A stretch of DNA of 64,000 nucleotides from Luteimonas terrae (lineage in GTDB: Bacteria; Pseudomonadota; Gammaproteobacteria; Xanthomonadales; Xanthomonadaceae): NCBI RefSeq assembly GCF_004358165.1, contig NZ_SMTG01000002.1, positions 1,674,001 to 1,738,000 of the forward strand, read 5' to 3'. The stretch's first letter is position 1, and each line of letters begins with the position of its first letter. This document shows, piece by piece, positions 28,001 to 36,015 of the stretch. Made by a program: the position numbers and the translations under genes. Under the pieces are notes generated by a model. That model had not been told where the DNA came from, did no database searches, and saw only the letters and a list, made by a program, of their open reading frames with translations.

Positions 28001-28970
28001 CCTCGGTGTGGCGGTATTTGCGGCGCTCCAGTGCCTGGTGCGCGTCGCGGATCTCGCGTTCGCCGGGCAGGAAGATCAGCGTGTCGCCGGTGCCGCGCTC
28101 GCGCATGATCTCGTCGCAGACCGACACGATGCCGTCGAGCACGCTGCGCTCGCCCGCGTCCTCGCCGTCGCCTTCGAGCGGGCGATAGCGCACCTCGACC
28201 GGATAGCCGCGGCCCTCGACGTCGACCACCGGCGCGCCGTCGAAATGCTCGGCGAAGCGCGCGGTGTCGATCGTCGCCGAGGTCACGATCACCTTCAGGT
28301 CCGGACGCCGCGCGAGCAGCTGCTTGAGATAGCCCAGCAGGAAATCGATGTTGAGACTGCGCTCGTGCGCCTCGTCGACGATGATCGTGTCGTAGGCCGA
28401 CAGCCAGCGGTCCGAGGCGATCTCCGCCAGCAGGATGCCGTCGGTCATGAACTTGATCGCGGTCGCCTCGCTGACGTTGTCGTTGAAACGCACCTGGTAG
28501 CCCACCGCGCCTCCGATCGGCACCCGCAGTTCCTCGGCCACGCGCCGCGCGACGGTCCGCGCGGCGATGCGCCGGGGCTGGGTGCAGCCGATCATGCCGG
28601 CCGCGCCACGACCCGCCGCCAGGCACAGCTTGGGCAACTGGGTGGTCTTGCCCGAGCCGGTCTCACCAGCCACCACCACCACCTGATGCGCGCGGATCAG
28701 CGCGACGATCTCCTCGGCCTTGCCGGCGATCGGCAGCGCGGCATCGACTTCGGCCCGCGGCAGTTGCGCGGCACGCGTCTCGCGCTGACGCGTGGACGCA
28801 TCGAGCCGGGTCTCGAAGGCGGCGCGCGCGGCAGCATCGCCCGGCGCCCTGCGCCAGCGGCCCAGCAGCCCGAGCAGGCGACCGCGGTCGCGCGTCCCGG
28901 CCGCGTCGATCGCGCCCTGCGCCTGCTTCAACGCGTCGTTCACCGCCTTGTCGATGGAATGCTGCGTCAC
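24996..28970 (-). CDS. hrpA: ATP-dependent RNA helicase HrpA
   Basis: DEAH/RHA-family helicase, 1324 residues, close to the E. coli length of 1300. Walker A GETGSGKTT is at 102-110 and DEAH at 199-202; TQPRRIAARTVARRVAEE (motif Ia), SATIDTARFAEHF (motif III) and QRKGRCGRIAPG (motif VI) are intact, followed by the HA2/OB region and the long DUF3418 C-terminal extension typical of HrpA. In E. coli it rescues stalled ribosomes and processes mRNA. The gene is monocistronic, divergent from dps and convergent with the secreted-protein pair. Confidence 0.95.
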   Translation of the reverse strand: MTQHSIDKAVNDALKQAQGAIDAAGTRDRGRLLGLLGRWRRAPGDAAARAAFETRLDASTRQRETRAAQLPRAEVDAALPIAGKAEEIVALIRAHQVVVVAGETGSGKTTQLPKLCLAAGRGAAGMIGCTQPRRIAARTVARRVAEELRVPIGGAVGYQVRFNDNVSEATAIKFMTDGILLAEIASDRWLSAYDTIIVDEAHERSLNIDFLLGYLKQLLARRPDLKVIVTSATIDTARFAEHFDGAPVVDVEGRGYPVEVRYRPLEGDGEDAGERSVLDGIVSVCDEIMRERGTGDTLIFLPGEREIRDAHQALERRKYRHTEVLPLYARLSAKDQDRVFNPGPQRRIVLATNVAETSLTVPRIHYVVDPGLARVKRYSPRQKLDRLHIEPVSQASADQRKGRCGRIAPGTCYRVFSEADFEARPQYTDPEIRRAALAGVILRMLSLGLGDIESFPFVEPPDPRAVADGWQQLAELGAIDAQRKLTAIGRTMAKLPVDAKLARMLVAAREHRCLPAMLAITSFLGIQDPRERPSDQRGAADTAHAQFADPKSEFVGIVTLWDAYRAAHAELTQSQLRKWCDRNFLGFLRMREWRELHRQLRLQCEELGWSIDAAPVVEGDARAVARAQAGAYIALHRALIAGLPTQVGHRTDPGGGGRASGQFEGPRGRRFQLFPGSPLSKKPPPWVLSATLLDTEKVWSLTNAAIEPDWVIAELDHLLARRHHDPRWSRSQGRVVGSEQISLFGLVLAPKKPVDYGRLYPDEARALFLRDALVTGEINTRASVVERNLRTLERAREEEAKQRRVGLVVDEDWMAQWYAQRLPADVLSAQALDAWWRKAPDAAKQALAWSRDDLLVADGVDADLFPAFIALGDARLAVSYRFEPGAVDDGMTVSVPLHLLNAIDPVRLSWLAAGFVEDKAAALIRSLPKALRRNFVPAPDFARAFAEAWRGGDVDAFTGTLARFLKRLAGVEISATDFDEATLDAHLRANLRLVDTGRDRKGTTVLAESRDLDDLRHRFGDRAARAFAAHAADGMQRQELTTFPDTPVPVSVPGAGGLPAYPALQDDGETASLAVHADAAKARRLHPEGVRRLMTIALADRVRQARKQLPVAPKTALLYAAIESAAPREGKPGDRLREDLVDGALAALLADGLEAIRDADAFAAHRDAVGKALFGEAMARLRQAEAILDRVAEVRAKLESKLMGWARANLDDMRGQLDALVPPGFLRTVPATALSEYARWLHALALRAERGQRDPQRDQQRMLDVKPFVDALADAAARGRSGEPDWQALRWDIEELRVSLFAQELGAKGGVSPKKLAARVAALT

Positions 28971-29053
28971 GCGTCCAACCCGCCCTCAAGTCACAGATCC
29001 ACAACGGATGCGCGCCTATTGTGGACGCCATCCCCTCACACCGGAGTCCTGTC

Positions 29054-29620
29054 ATGGCCAAGGCCAAGCCGAAGAAGTCCAGCACGCCCAATGCCGTCGC
29101 GGTCGCGCCGGCCGTCGCCTCGCCCGACGCGCAGTCGAAGGCGCCGGCCATCGATATCGGGATCAGTGACCAGGATCGCAAGGTCGTCGCCCAGCACCTG
29201 TCGGTGTTTCTCGCCGATGCCTACACGCTGTACCTGAAGACCCACAACTTCCACTGGAACGTCACCGGCCCGATGTTCAACGCACTGCACGTGATGTTCG
29301 AAGGCCAGTACACCGAGCAGTGGAACGCGCTGGACGAGATCGCCGAACGCATCCGTGCGCTGGGCTACAACGCGCCGGGTTCGTACGGCGAGTTCATCCA
29401 GCTGTCCTCGATCAAGGAAGAACCGGGCCTGGAGAAGGCGCCGGACTGGCGCGAGATGGTGCGCCAGCTGGTGATCGGCAACGAAGCCGTCTGCCGCAGC
29501 GCGCGCAAGGCCCTCGAAGTCGCCGACGATGCCGATGACGATCCGACCGAGGACCTGCTGACCCAGCGCCTGCAGACCCACGAGAAGAACGCCTGGATGC
29601 TGCGCTCGCTGCTGCAGTAA
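29054..29620 (+). CDS. dps: Dps family DNA-protecting ferritin-like protein
   Basis: 188-residue mini-ferritin that oxidises and stores iron and shields DNA in stress. The ferroxidase site is formed between subunits: H67 (in FHW), H79, E83, D94 and E98 align with E. coli Dps H51, H63, D67, D78 and E82 at a constant offset of 16. An N-terminal Lys/Pro/Ala-rich tail of about 35 residues could bind DNA. GGAG lies 8 bases before ATG 29054; an in-frame codon at 29021 is less likely. A strong intrinsic terminator follows. E83 instead of Asp is a mild substitution found in other members. Confidence 0.94.
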   Translation: MAKAKPKKSSTPNAVAVAPAVASPDAQSKAPAIDIGISDQDRKVVAQHLSVFLADAYTLYLKTHNFHWNVTGPMFNALHVMFEGQYTEQWNALDEIAERIRALGYNAPGSYGEFIQLSSIKEEPGLEKAPDWREMVRQLVIGNEAVCRSARKALEVADDADDDPTEDLLTQRLQTHEKNAWMLRSLLQ

Positions 29621-29644
29621 GCGCCGTTACGACGTCTCGAAGAA

Positions 29645-29669
29645 ACGCCCGGCACTGCCGGGCGTTTTT
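29645..29669. terminator. Rho-independent terminator after dps
   Basis: Perfect 9-bp stem ACGCCCGGC / GCCGGGCGT with a 3-base loop and a run of five T on the + strand. It lies between the converging dps and symporter genes and has T/C-rich sequence on the other side too, so it may act in both directions. Confidence 0.9.
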
Positions 29670-29681
29670 CCGTATCCGGGC

Positions 29682-31055
29682 TCAGGCCGTCGCCGGCGGC
29701 TCCGGCGCGTCGGCCTCGCCACGCGAGACCAGCGCCGCGATGCCCAGATCGCCGGTCACGTTGACCGTGGTGCGGCACATGTCGAGGAAGTGGTTCACGC
29801 CCAGCACCAGGCCGATGCCCTCTGCCGGCACACCGACCATCGTGCAGATCAGCGCCACCACCGGCAGCGAGCCCGAGGGCACGCCGGCCGTGCCGATGCC
29901 GCCGAGGATGCAGACCAGCATCACCAGCACCTGCTGCCAGATCGAGAGGTCCACGCCGAAGAACTGCGCGAGGAAGATCACCGTCACGCCCTCGAACAGC
30001 GCCGTGCCGTTCTGGTTGGCGGTCGCGCCGACGGTCAGCACGAAGCGCGAGACCTTGCGCGGCAGCTTGAGGTTCTCGTCGGCCACGCGCAGCGCCGTCG
30101 GCAGCGTGGCGTTGCTGGATGCGGTGGAGAACGCCATCAGCATCGCCTCCTGCACGCCGCGGAAGAACGCCAGCGGCGACCAGCCGCCGACGAACTTCAG
30201 CGCCAGCGAGTACGTCACCAGCATGTGCACGGCCAGCGCGACGGCCACCACCAGCACATAGGCACCCAGCCGCAGCAGCAGGTCCCAGCCGAACAGCACG
30301 GCCAGGTTGAACATGAAGCAGAACACCGCGATCGGCGCGAGGCGGATCACCAGGCCGATCAGGGTCATCGAGACTTCGAACAGGCCCTCGATGCCGCGCT
30401 TGAGCGTCGCGGTGGCTTCGGACTTCGTCAGCACCAGACCGATACCGAACATCAGCGCGAAGAACATCAACGCGAGGATGTTGGCGTTGTCGGCGGCGGC
30501 GCCGACGACGTTCTGCGGCACGATCGACAACAGCATCTCCATGCCGGTCGCGCCTTCCTTGCTGTCGCGCACGATGGCCGCGGTGCGCTGCGCGCCTTCG
30601 GCCAGCAGCTGCTGCGCGAGCGCGGGATCCACGCCGTCGCCCGGCCGGAACACGTTCACCATCACCAGACCCAGCAGCACGGCCAGGCCCGACAGCACGA
30701 TCGTCCACGCCAGCGTGCGCCAGCCGATGCGGCCCAGCGCGGCGACATCGCCCATTTCCGACACGCCGATCACCAGCGCGGAGAACAGCAGCGGCACGAT
30801 CAGCATGAAGATCAGGCTGAGAAACAAAGTCCCCAGCGGCTCGGTCACCCAGGCGACGAAGCTGTCGATCAGCGGCCGGCACTGCCAGCCCGGATCGGCG
30901 CCGGTGCATGCGGCCGAAGCCGGGTCGGCCAGAGTCCAGGCGGTCAGGCCGGTGTAGTGCGCGACCAGGCCGAGCACCAGACCGGCGATGAAGCCGATTG
31001 CGATCTTCCAATGGAGCGGCAGACGGGAACGGGGGGCGGCGCTGGATTCGGCCAT
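29682..31055 (-). CDS. Dicarboxylate/amino acid:cation symporter (DAACS, GltP/DctA-like)
   Basis: 457-residue inner-membrane elevator-type importer of glutamate/aspartate or C4-dicarboxylates, driven by Na+ or H+. The re-entrant hairpin HP1 motif SSNATLPTALR, the TM7 motif NQNGTALFEG (NMDGT equivalent), HP2 GIGTAGVPSGSLPVV and the TM8 substrate motif LDMCRTTVNVTGD are present. ATG 31055 begins MAESSAAPRSRLPLHWKIAIGF, a normal family start; longer frames upstream are non-conserved. A large periplasmic loop after TM1 contains two cysteines. Substrate cannot be fixed by eye. Confidence 0.93.
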   Translation of the reverse strand: MAESSAAPRSRLPLHWKIAIGFIAGLVLGLVAHYTGLTAWTLADPASAACTGADPGWQCRPLIDSFVAWVTEPLGTLFLSLIFMLIVPLLFSALVIGVSEMGDVAALGRIGWRTLAWTIVLSGLAVLLGLVMVNVFRPGDGVDPALAQQLLAEGAQRTAAIVRDSKEGATGMEMLLSIVPQNVVGAAADNANILALMFFALMFGIGLVLTKSEATATLKRGIEGLFEVSMTLIGLVIRLAPIAVFCFMFNLAVLFGWDLLLRLGAYVLVVAVALAVHMLVTYSLALKFVGGWSPLAFFRGVQEAMLMAFSTASSNATLPTALRVADENLKLPRKVSRFVLTVGATANQNGTALFEGVTVIFLAQFFGVDLSIWQQVLVMLVCILGGIGTAGVPSGSLPVVALICTMVGVPAEGIGLVLGVNHFLDMCRTTVNVTGDLGIAALVSRGEADAPEPPATA

Positions 31056-31101
31056 GTCGGAAGGACCGCGGGAAAGCGGCGAGGCTAGCAGGAACCGTCG
31101 C

Positions 31102-32799
31102 TCATCGCTGCGGGTACAGCGGCGGCAGCGCCGCGTCTGCGCGAGGGGCGGGCGCGCCGTGCCATCGAGGGCCCGGGCGGAACGCGGTGCGCAGGGCTTG
31201 CCGCGCGCCGGCAAGATCACCGCCGGTCCAGCGCGCGCGTTGCCAGAGCACGAGCGCCTCGCGTTGCGCGGCGTCGTCGAGCGCCGGCTGCAGCGCGTCC
31301 AGATCGGCGAAGACCGGGCTGCGCAGGCTGCGCAATGCGGACTCGACCTCGCCGGGTTCGCCGGTCTGCAGCACCTGCATCAGGCGGCGATGGGCCTGAT
31401 TTGCGTTGACGTCCGGTGGCTTGCCGCCTGCCGGGTCCTCGTGCGGAGGCACCGCATGACGCGCTGCCGACGGCGCCGGACGCTGGCGACGGAGGCGCCA
31501 CGCCAAGAGCGCGGTCGCGAGCCAGAGCGCAGCCAGCAAGGCGCTGACCGCCGGCCACAGCGCGGAGGACCTGTCGCGCACCGCCGACGGAGCGGCCACA
31601 TCGATCTGTCCTGGGGTTGCGACCCCATCGTCCGCGCGCGCCGCGCCCGGCGCCACTGCCAGCGAGACCGCTGGCGGCCCGCTGACGCGGGCCGTGCCCG
31701 CACGCACGTCCCACCAGCCGATGCGCGGCCCCTGGATCTGCAAAGCGCCCCCGCTGCGCGGGACCACCGCGTATCGCCGGGTCAGGCGCACGCGCGGGCG
31801 GCCGTCCTCGAAGCTCTCGTCGTACTGCGGCGGCTCGGCGAATACCTGTGCGTCGGGCAGCGCGGGCAGCTCGACGCCGGGCAGTTGCGTGCCGACCGCG
31901 CCGTCGAACACCGCCTCGAGCACGAAGGTGCTCGCTTCGCCCACGCGCCCTTCGTTCGGCGCTTCCAGCCAGCGCGCCTGCACGCCGTACAGCGGCAGCC
32001 AGGGCTGGGGGGCGCCGGTCGGCATCGCCCGCACTTCGAGCACGCTGGGTGGCCCGTTCGCCGACAGGTCGCGCGGCCCGCGATTGAACACGTCGTCGAA
32101 AAAGCCACCACCGCCCGCACCCCGGCCTTCGAAACGCGCGCCGGGAATCGTCAGCGTGCCGCTGCGCTCGGGCACCAGCTGGTAGCGGCGCTCGACCACG
32201 CTGTAGCGGCGGCCGCCGATGTCGCGGCTGTACTGCACGTCATTGCCGACGCGCTGCATCGACGCGCCCTGCGGCGCAGGCTGGTCGAGGCTGCCCGACA
32301 CCAGCGGCGTGGCGTAGAACAGCCGCAACACGTAGCCGATCGACTGCTGCACATAGGGCGACTGCACGTCGACATCCGCCTCGATGAACGCAGGCGCGCC
32401 ATCGCGCGCGGCACTCACCACCGCCGGCGCGACACTCAGCGACAGGGCCTGTGTCCGAGCGCTGCCGACCTGCAGCGGCGGCACCGTCAGTACGCCTTCG
32501 CGGCGCGGCTTGAGCGCGACGCCATACAGCGATCGCGTCACGCGCTGCCCGTTGCTGATCTCGACCTGCCGACGGCTGGTGTGGCCGCTGACGTCGAAAT
32601 CCTGCGCCAGCGGCGCCCAGTCAGGCGCGTCGCCCGCGTCGTCGGTTTCGACGTTGAGCGTGGTGGTTTCACCGAATGCGACGCGATCGCGGTCCAGCCA
32701 GGCACGCGTCTGCGCCTGCGCGACGCCCGCGATGCACCACAGCACCATCACGGTGGCGCACAGGCCCGTTCGCCATCTCGTCGACACATTCGTCCTCAT
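31102..32799 (-). CDS. batD: BatD family protein (Bat operon)
   Basis: 565 residues: signal peptide (cleaved near AQA|QTRAW), a long periplasmic beta-rich BatD region with repeated Ig-like strands (VQSPYVQQSIGYVLRLFY; RYQLVPERSGTLTIPGARF), one TM helix around 425-445 and a cytoplasmic tail. BatD proteins are implicated in aerotolerance and envelope stress together with BatA/B and MoxR; the mechanism is not established. The ATG overlaps the batB stop as ATGA. Last gene of the six-gene operon. Confidence 0.92.
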   Translation of the reverse strand: MRTNVSTRWRTGLCATVMVLWCIAGVAQAQTRAWLDRDRVAFGETTTLNVETDDAGDAPDWAPLAQDFDVSGHTSRRQVEISNGQRVTRSLYGVALKPRREGVLTVPPLQVGSARTQALSLSVAPAVVSAARDGAPAFIEADVDVQSPYVQQSIGYVLRLFYATPLVSGSLDQPAPQGASMQRVGNDVQYSRDIGGRRYSVVERRYQLVPERSGTLTIPGARFEGRGAGGGGFFDDVFNRGPRDLSANGPPSVLEVRAMPTGAPQPWLPLYGVQARWLEAPNEGRVGEASTFVLEAVFDGAVGTQLPGVELPALPDAQVFAEPPQYDESFEDGRPRVRLTRRYAVVPRSGGALQIQGPRIGWWDVRAGTARVSGPPAVSLAVAPGAARADDGVATPGQIDVAAPSAVRDRSSALWPAVSALLAALWLATALLAWRLRRQRPAPSAARHAVPPHEDPAGGKPPDVNANQAHRRLMQVLQTGEPGEVESALRSLRSPVFADLDALQPALDDAAQREALVLWQRARWTGGDLAGARQALRTAFRPGPRWHGAPAPRADAALPPLYPQR

Positions 32800-34538
32800 C
32801 GGTCGCCTCCTGCCGCGCGACGCTCGTACTCGAGCCGGAACTTCGCCCGCAACAATCCGCCCGGGTCATCGGGCACCCGCCGCAGCCACGCGGCGTTGGC
32901 CTGCTCGCGCTCGTCGCCGGCCTCGCCCCCGGCTGCGACTGCGTCCTCGGGCGGGTTCGAAGGGTCGCCATCGAGCGCCCGTTGCATGCGTTCGCGCTGC
33001 GCGGCGTTGGCCTCGCGCTGGGCTTGGGCATCGGACGGTGATCCGGCATCGGCCGGATCCTTGCGCGAGTCGGGCGGCGGCTGCGGCGACGTGCCCCGAC
33101 CGTCCGAGGTGCCCTGCTCTCCCTTCGCGGGCTCTCCTTGGTCGCCTGGCTGCCCTTGGCTGTCGTCATTCTTGCGCTGCTGTTGATGCGCGCGCGAATC
33201 CTGACCCTGCCCCGGCGGCGGCTTGCGATCGCGCGCCGCGAGGACGGCTGCGCGATTGGCCTGCGCGTCGGCCATGCCGGGTTGCCGAGCCAGTGCGTCG
33301 TCGTAGGCGGCGATCGCGTCGTCGTAGCGCCCCATCCGCGCCAGCGCATTGCCGCGGTTGTAGGCCGCATCCGCGCCCGGCAGGCCGGTCCAGACCTTCA
33401 GCGCATCTTCGTAGCGTTCACTTCTGTAAGCCGCCGTTCCGTCCTGCATGCGGCCGTGCGCGACCTGGTCGGCGCGCTGCCACGGCGTGGCCGCGGGCGG
33501 CGCCGCATGCGCCCCCAGTGGAGCCAGCGCCGGCCACAGCGCGAGCACCGCGATGCATGCGAACCCTGATCCGCGCCGGAACGCCAGCAGCACCACCGCC
33601 AGCAGCGGCAGCAGCAGCCAGTAGCCCTCGTCGAGCACGCGCCGCACGCCGTCACCGGACGAAGCGCGTGCGGTCGTCCCTGTTGCCTCCGGCGTCAGCA
33701 CGCCCAACGCCTGCAGGTCGCCGTCATCGATCGAAAGCGTTTCGTAACGTCCACCGCCCGCCGCTGCCAGGGCCTGCAGCGCCGTCGCATCGAGGCGCGC
33801 ATGCGCAAGTCCGCCATCGCCACCACGGTAGGCCGCGCCGGCGGCGGATCCCAGGCCGAGCACGGACACGCGATAGCCCATGCGCGCCGCCACGGCGGCT
33901 TCCGCGATCGCGGCTGCATCGGCGTCTCCGGTCAGCAACAGGATGTCGCCACGCTGCGCCTGCCCCTGCCGCAGCAATTGCGTGGCCTGCACGATGGCCC
34001 GGTCAGTCCGCCGGCCGTCGACCGGCATGACCTCCGGCGACAGCGCATCGAGATACAGCGCGACGTTGCGCGCGTCGTCGGTCAGCGGCGCAACGGTGAA
34101 CGCGTCGTCGGCCCAGGCGACCAGGGCGACCTGTCCCGCGGATCGTGCGGCAAGCAGCCGCGCGAGTTTCGCGCGCGCCTGCAGCAGGCGCGACGGCGGC
34201 AGATCGCTCGCCATCGATGCCGTCGACAGATCGATCGCGATCACCAGCGGCGCCATGCCCTGCGCCTGGAGCGGCACTTCGGTCTCGCGCCAGCCCGGGC
34301 CTGCCAGCGCCAGCACCGCGAGCAGCGCCGCCAGCAGCCATGCACCGAGGCCAAGCAGTCCCCGCCGGTCCGGACGCGCTTCGAGCAGATGCGCGAGCAG
34401 ATGCGGATCAACGGCCTCCCGCCACGCATCGGCTTCGCGCCGTCTGCGCCACCAGATCCACGCCAGTGCCGGCAGGATAGCCAGCGCCCACAACCAGGCC
34501 GGGCGCGCGAACTGCAGCGTCTCGAACGGAAGCGTCAT
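32796..34538 (-). CDS. batB: BatB/BatC fusion: von Willebrand A domain plus TPR protein
   Basis: 580 residues. Two N-terminal TM helices (about 13-30 and 60-80) frame a basic loop, then a vWA domain (about 95-290), a third TM near 310-325, a signal-like segment, TPR repeats (EDALKVWTGLPGADAAYNRG, RYDDAIAAYDDALARQPG) and a Gln/Asp-rich tail ending PDDPGGLLRAKFRLEYERR, the usual BatC-type end. The MIDAS motif reads DLSTA (D103, S105, A107), so the second serine of DxSxS is Ala, which may weaken metal binding. ATGA overlaps join it to batA and batD. Confidence 0.92.
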   Translation of the reverse strand: MTLPFETLQFARPAWLWALAILPALAWIWWRRRREADAWREAVDPHLLAHLLEARPDRRGLLGLGAWLLAALLAVLALAGPGWRETEVPLQAQGMAPLVIAIDLSTASMASDLPPSRLLQARAKLARLLAARSAGQVALVAWADDAFTVAPLTDDARNVALYLDALSPEVMPVDGRRTDRAIVQATQLLRQGQAQRGDILLLTGDADAAAIAEAAVAARMGYRVSVLGLGSAAGAAYRGGDGGLAHARLDATALQALAAAGGGRYETLSIDDGDLQALGVLTPEATGTTARASSGDGVRRVLDEGYWLLLPLLAVVLLAFRRGSGFACIAVLALWPALAPLGAHAAPPAATPWQRADQVAHGRMQDGTAAYRSERYEDALKVWTGLPGADAAYNRGNALARMGRYDDAIAAYDDALARQPGMADAQANRAAVLAARDRKPPPGQGQDSRAHQQQRKNDDSQGQPGDQGEPAKGEQGTSDGRGTSPQPPPDSRKDPADAGSPSDAQAQREANAAQRERMQRALDGDPSNPPEDAVAAGGEAGDEREQANAAWLRRVPDDPGGLLRAKFRLEYERRAAGGDR

Positions 34539-35557
34539 GTGCTCACCTCGCGGCGCACACGCAGGCGCGGCAGCAACGCGAGCAGCAGGACGCCGCAGGC
34601 GATCGCGAGCGGCACGGGATATCGCTCGATGCGCGGCCGCAGCGCAGGGCCGGGCTGCGCGACCGGCTCGAGACGATCGATCTCGCCATAGATGCCTGCC
34701 AGTTCCGCGGTGTCACGCGCCCGGAACGCGCGGCCACCGGTGACGTCGGCGATGCGCTGCAGAGACGCCTCGTCGATCGCCGGCTCGCTGCCGGGCATCT
34801 GGAATCCGAACATCCCGCCTGCGCCGGCCTCGCTGCCGAACGCGATGGTGTGCACGCGCACGCCGGCATCCCGCGCGAGTTCCGCGGCCTTGTCGGGCGT
34901 CAACGCACCGGCATTGCTGACGCCGTCGGTGAGCAGGATCAGCAGCCGCTGCCCGCGCGGCGCGTCCTGCAGACGTTTGACTGCGAGCCCGACCGCATCG
35001 CCGATCGCCGTTTCGCGCCCGACTAGACCCACGACGGTCGCATCGAGCTGCTGACGCACGCTCTCGCGATCCAGCGTCATCGGCGTCATCGCGTACGCCC
35101 GCTGGCCGAACACGATCAGTCCGATCCGGTCGCCGGCGCGGCGCTCGAGGAAATCGGCGATCACGGCCTTCGCCGCGGTCAGCCGGTCGACCGCGCGCCG
35201 GCCGACGTACATGTCCTCCTCGCTCATGCTGCCCGACAGATCCACCGCCAGCATCAGGTCGCGCGCGCTGCGCGGCGGCTGCTCGACTTCGCCCCATTGC
35301 AAGGGCCGCGCTGCGGCGATGCACAGCAGGCACCAGGCGATCCACAGCAGCCATGGCGTCGGCGAAATACCCGGGCGAGTGCGCGATGTCGTCATCGCCT
35401 CCAGCCCGCCGTAGGGCACGCGCAGCGCGCTGCCGCCACGTTGCGCAGCGGGCGCGAAACGCCGCACCAGCCAAGGCAGCGGGATCGCGAGCAGCCACCA
35501 CGGCCACGCGAAGACCTCGCGCAGGGCCTGCATCCAGTTGCCCGCGTCGCCGGTCAT
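34535..35557 (-). CDS. batA: BatA-type von Willebrand factor A protein
   Basis: 340-residue inner-membrane protein with TM helices near the N-terminus (about 17-33 and 68-84) and C-terminus (about 315-332). The vWA domain between carries a complete MIDAS: D106-L-S108-G-S110 (DLSGSM), a Thr in AMTPMT and LTDGVSNAG. It probably forms a heteromer with BatB and is loaded or remodelled by the MoxR ATPase of the same operon. The ATG overlaps the stop of the DUF4381 gene (ATGA) and its stop overlaps the batB start. Confidence 0.94.
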   Translation of the reverse strand: MTGDAGNWMQALREVFAWPWWLLAIPLPWLVRRFAPAAQRGGSALRVPYGGLEAMTTSRTRPGISPTPWLLWIAWCLLCIAAARPLQWGEVEQPPRSARDLMLAVDLSGSMSEEDMYVGRRAVDRLTAAKAVIADFLERRAGDRIGLIVFGQRAYAMTPMTLDRESVRQQLDATVVGLVGRETAIGDAVGLAVKRLQDAPRGQRLLILLTDGVSNAGALTPDKAAELARDAGVRVHTIAFGSEAGAGGMFGFQMPGSEPAIDEASLQRIADVTGGRAFRARDTAELAGIYGEIDRLEPVAQPGPALRPRIERYPVPLAIACGVLLLALLPRLRVRREVST

Positions 35558-36012
35558 GCGCGCTTCGTCATCAGGTCGACGAACCGGCCGCGCGCCAGTG
35601 CGTGCAGCGCATCCAGATCCAGCGCACCGGTGTCGCGACGGAACGCGCCGTCACGCAACGCCGCCCCGACGCCCGATTTGAAGGGCGCGCCCCGTTGGCC
35701 GACATCCAAAAACGTCAGCCAGTCGTCACCCTGCAGCCGGTCCCCGTCCGCGCGATGTCGACGCGCGGCACGGCGCAGCAGCGACGACATCACCGCGATC
35801 CGACCGGTATTGGAGCCGGCCAGCGCCACTTCCGCGTCGAACGTCCGCTGCCAACGACGACGCTCCCAGGCCCGCAACACGCGCCAGACGACGATCGCGA
35901 GGCACACGACCAGAATCGCGGCAGCCAGCCACCACCAGCCCGGCGCCGGCGGCCACCAAGGAGGCGCCGATGGCTGGTGGATGTCGCGCAGCACGAGATC
36001 GGGCGCCGCCAT
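35554..36012 (-). CDS. DUF4381 membrane protein of the Bat operon
   Basis: 152 residues: a proline/tryptophan-rich start (IHQPSAPPWWPPAPGWWWLA), one TM helix (about 24-45) and a basic cytoplasmic helical domain with WLTFLDVGQRGAPF. This layout and operon position are those of DUF4381 proteins, regularly found between DUF58 and BatA genes. Function unknown; probably an assembly partner of the vWA proteins. Starts 3 bases after the DUF58 stop and overlaps batA by ATGA. Confidence 0.9.
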   Translation of the reverse strand: MAAPDLVLRDIHQPSAPPWWPPAPGWWWLAAAILVVCLAIVVWRVLRAWERRRWQRTFDAEVALAGSNTGRIAVMSSLLRRAARRHRADGDRLQGDDWLTFLDVGQRGAPFKSGVGAALRDGAFRRDTGALDLDALHALARGRFVDLMTKRA

Positions 36013-36015
36013 TAC

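Noticed and set aside
26013..29237. A 1074-codon open frame on the + strand opposite hrpA
   Set aside because: Antisense to conserved helicase motifs, no domain, low-complexity composition.
32940..32965. GGTTCGAA-like string resembling a tRNA T-loop
   Set aside because: It lies within the batB/C coding sequence and no cloverleaf arms surround it.
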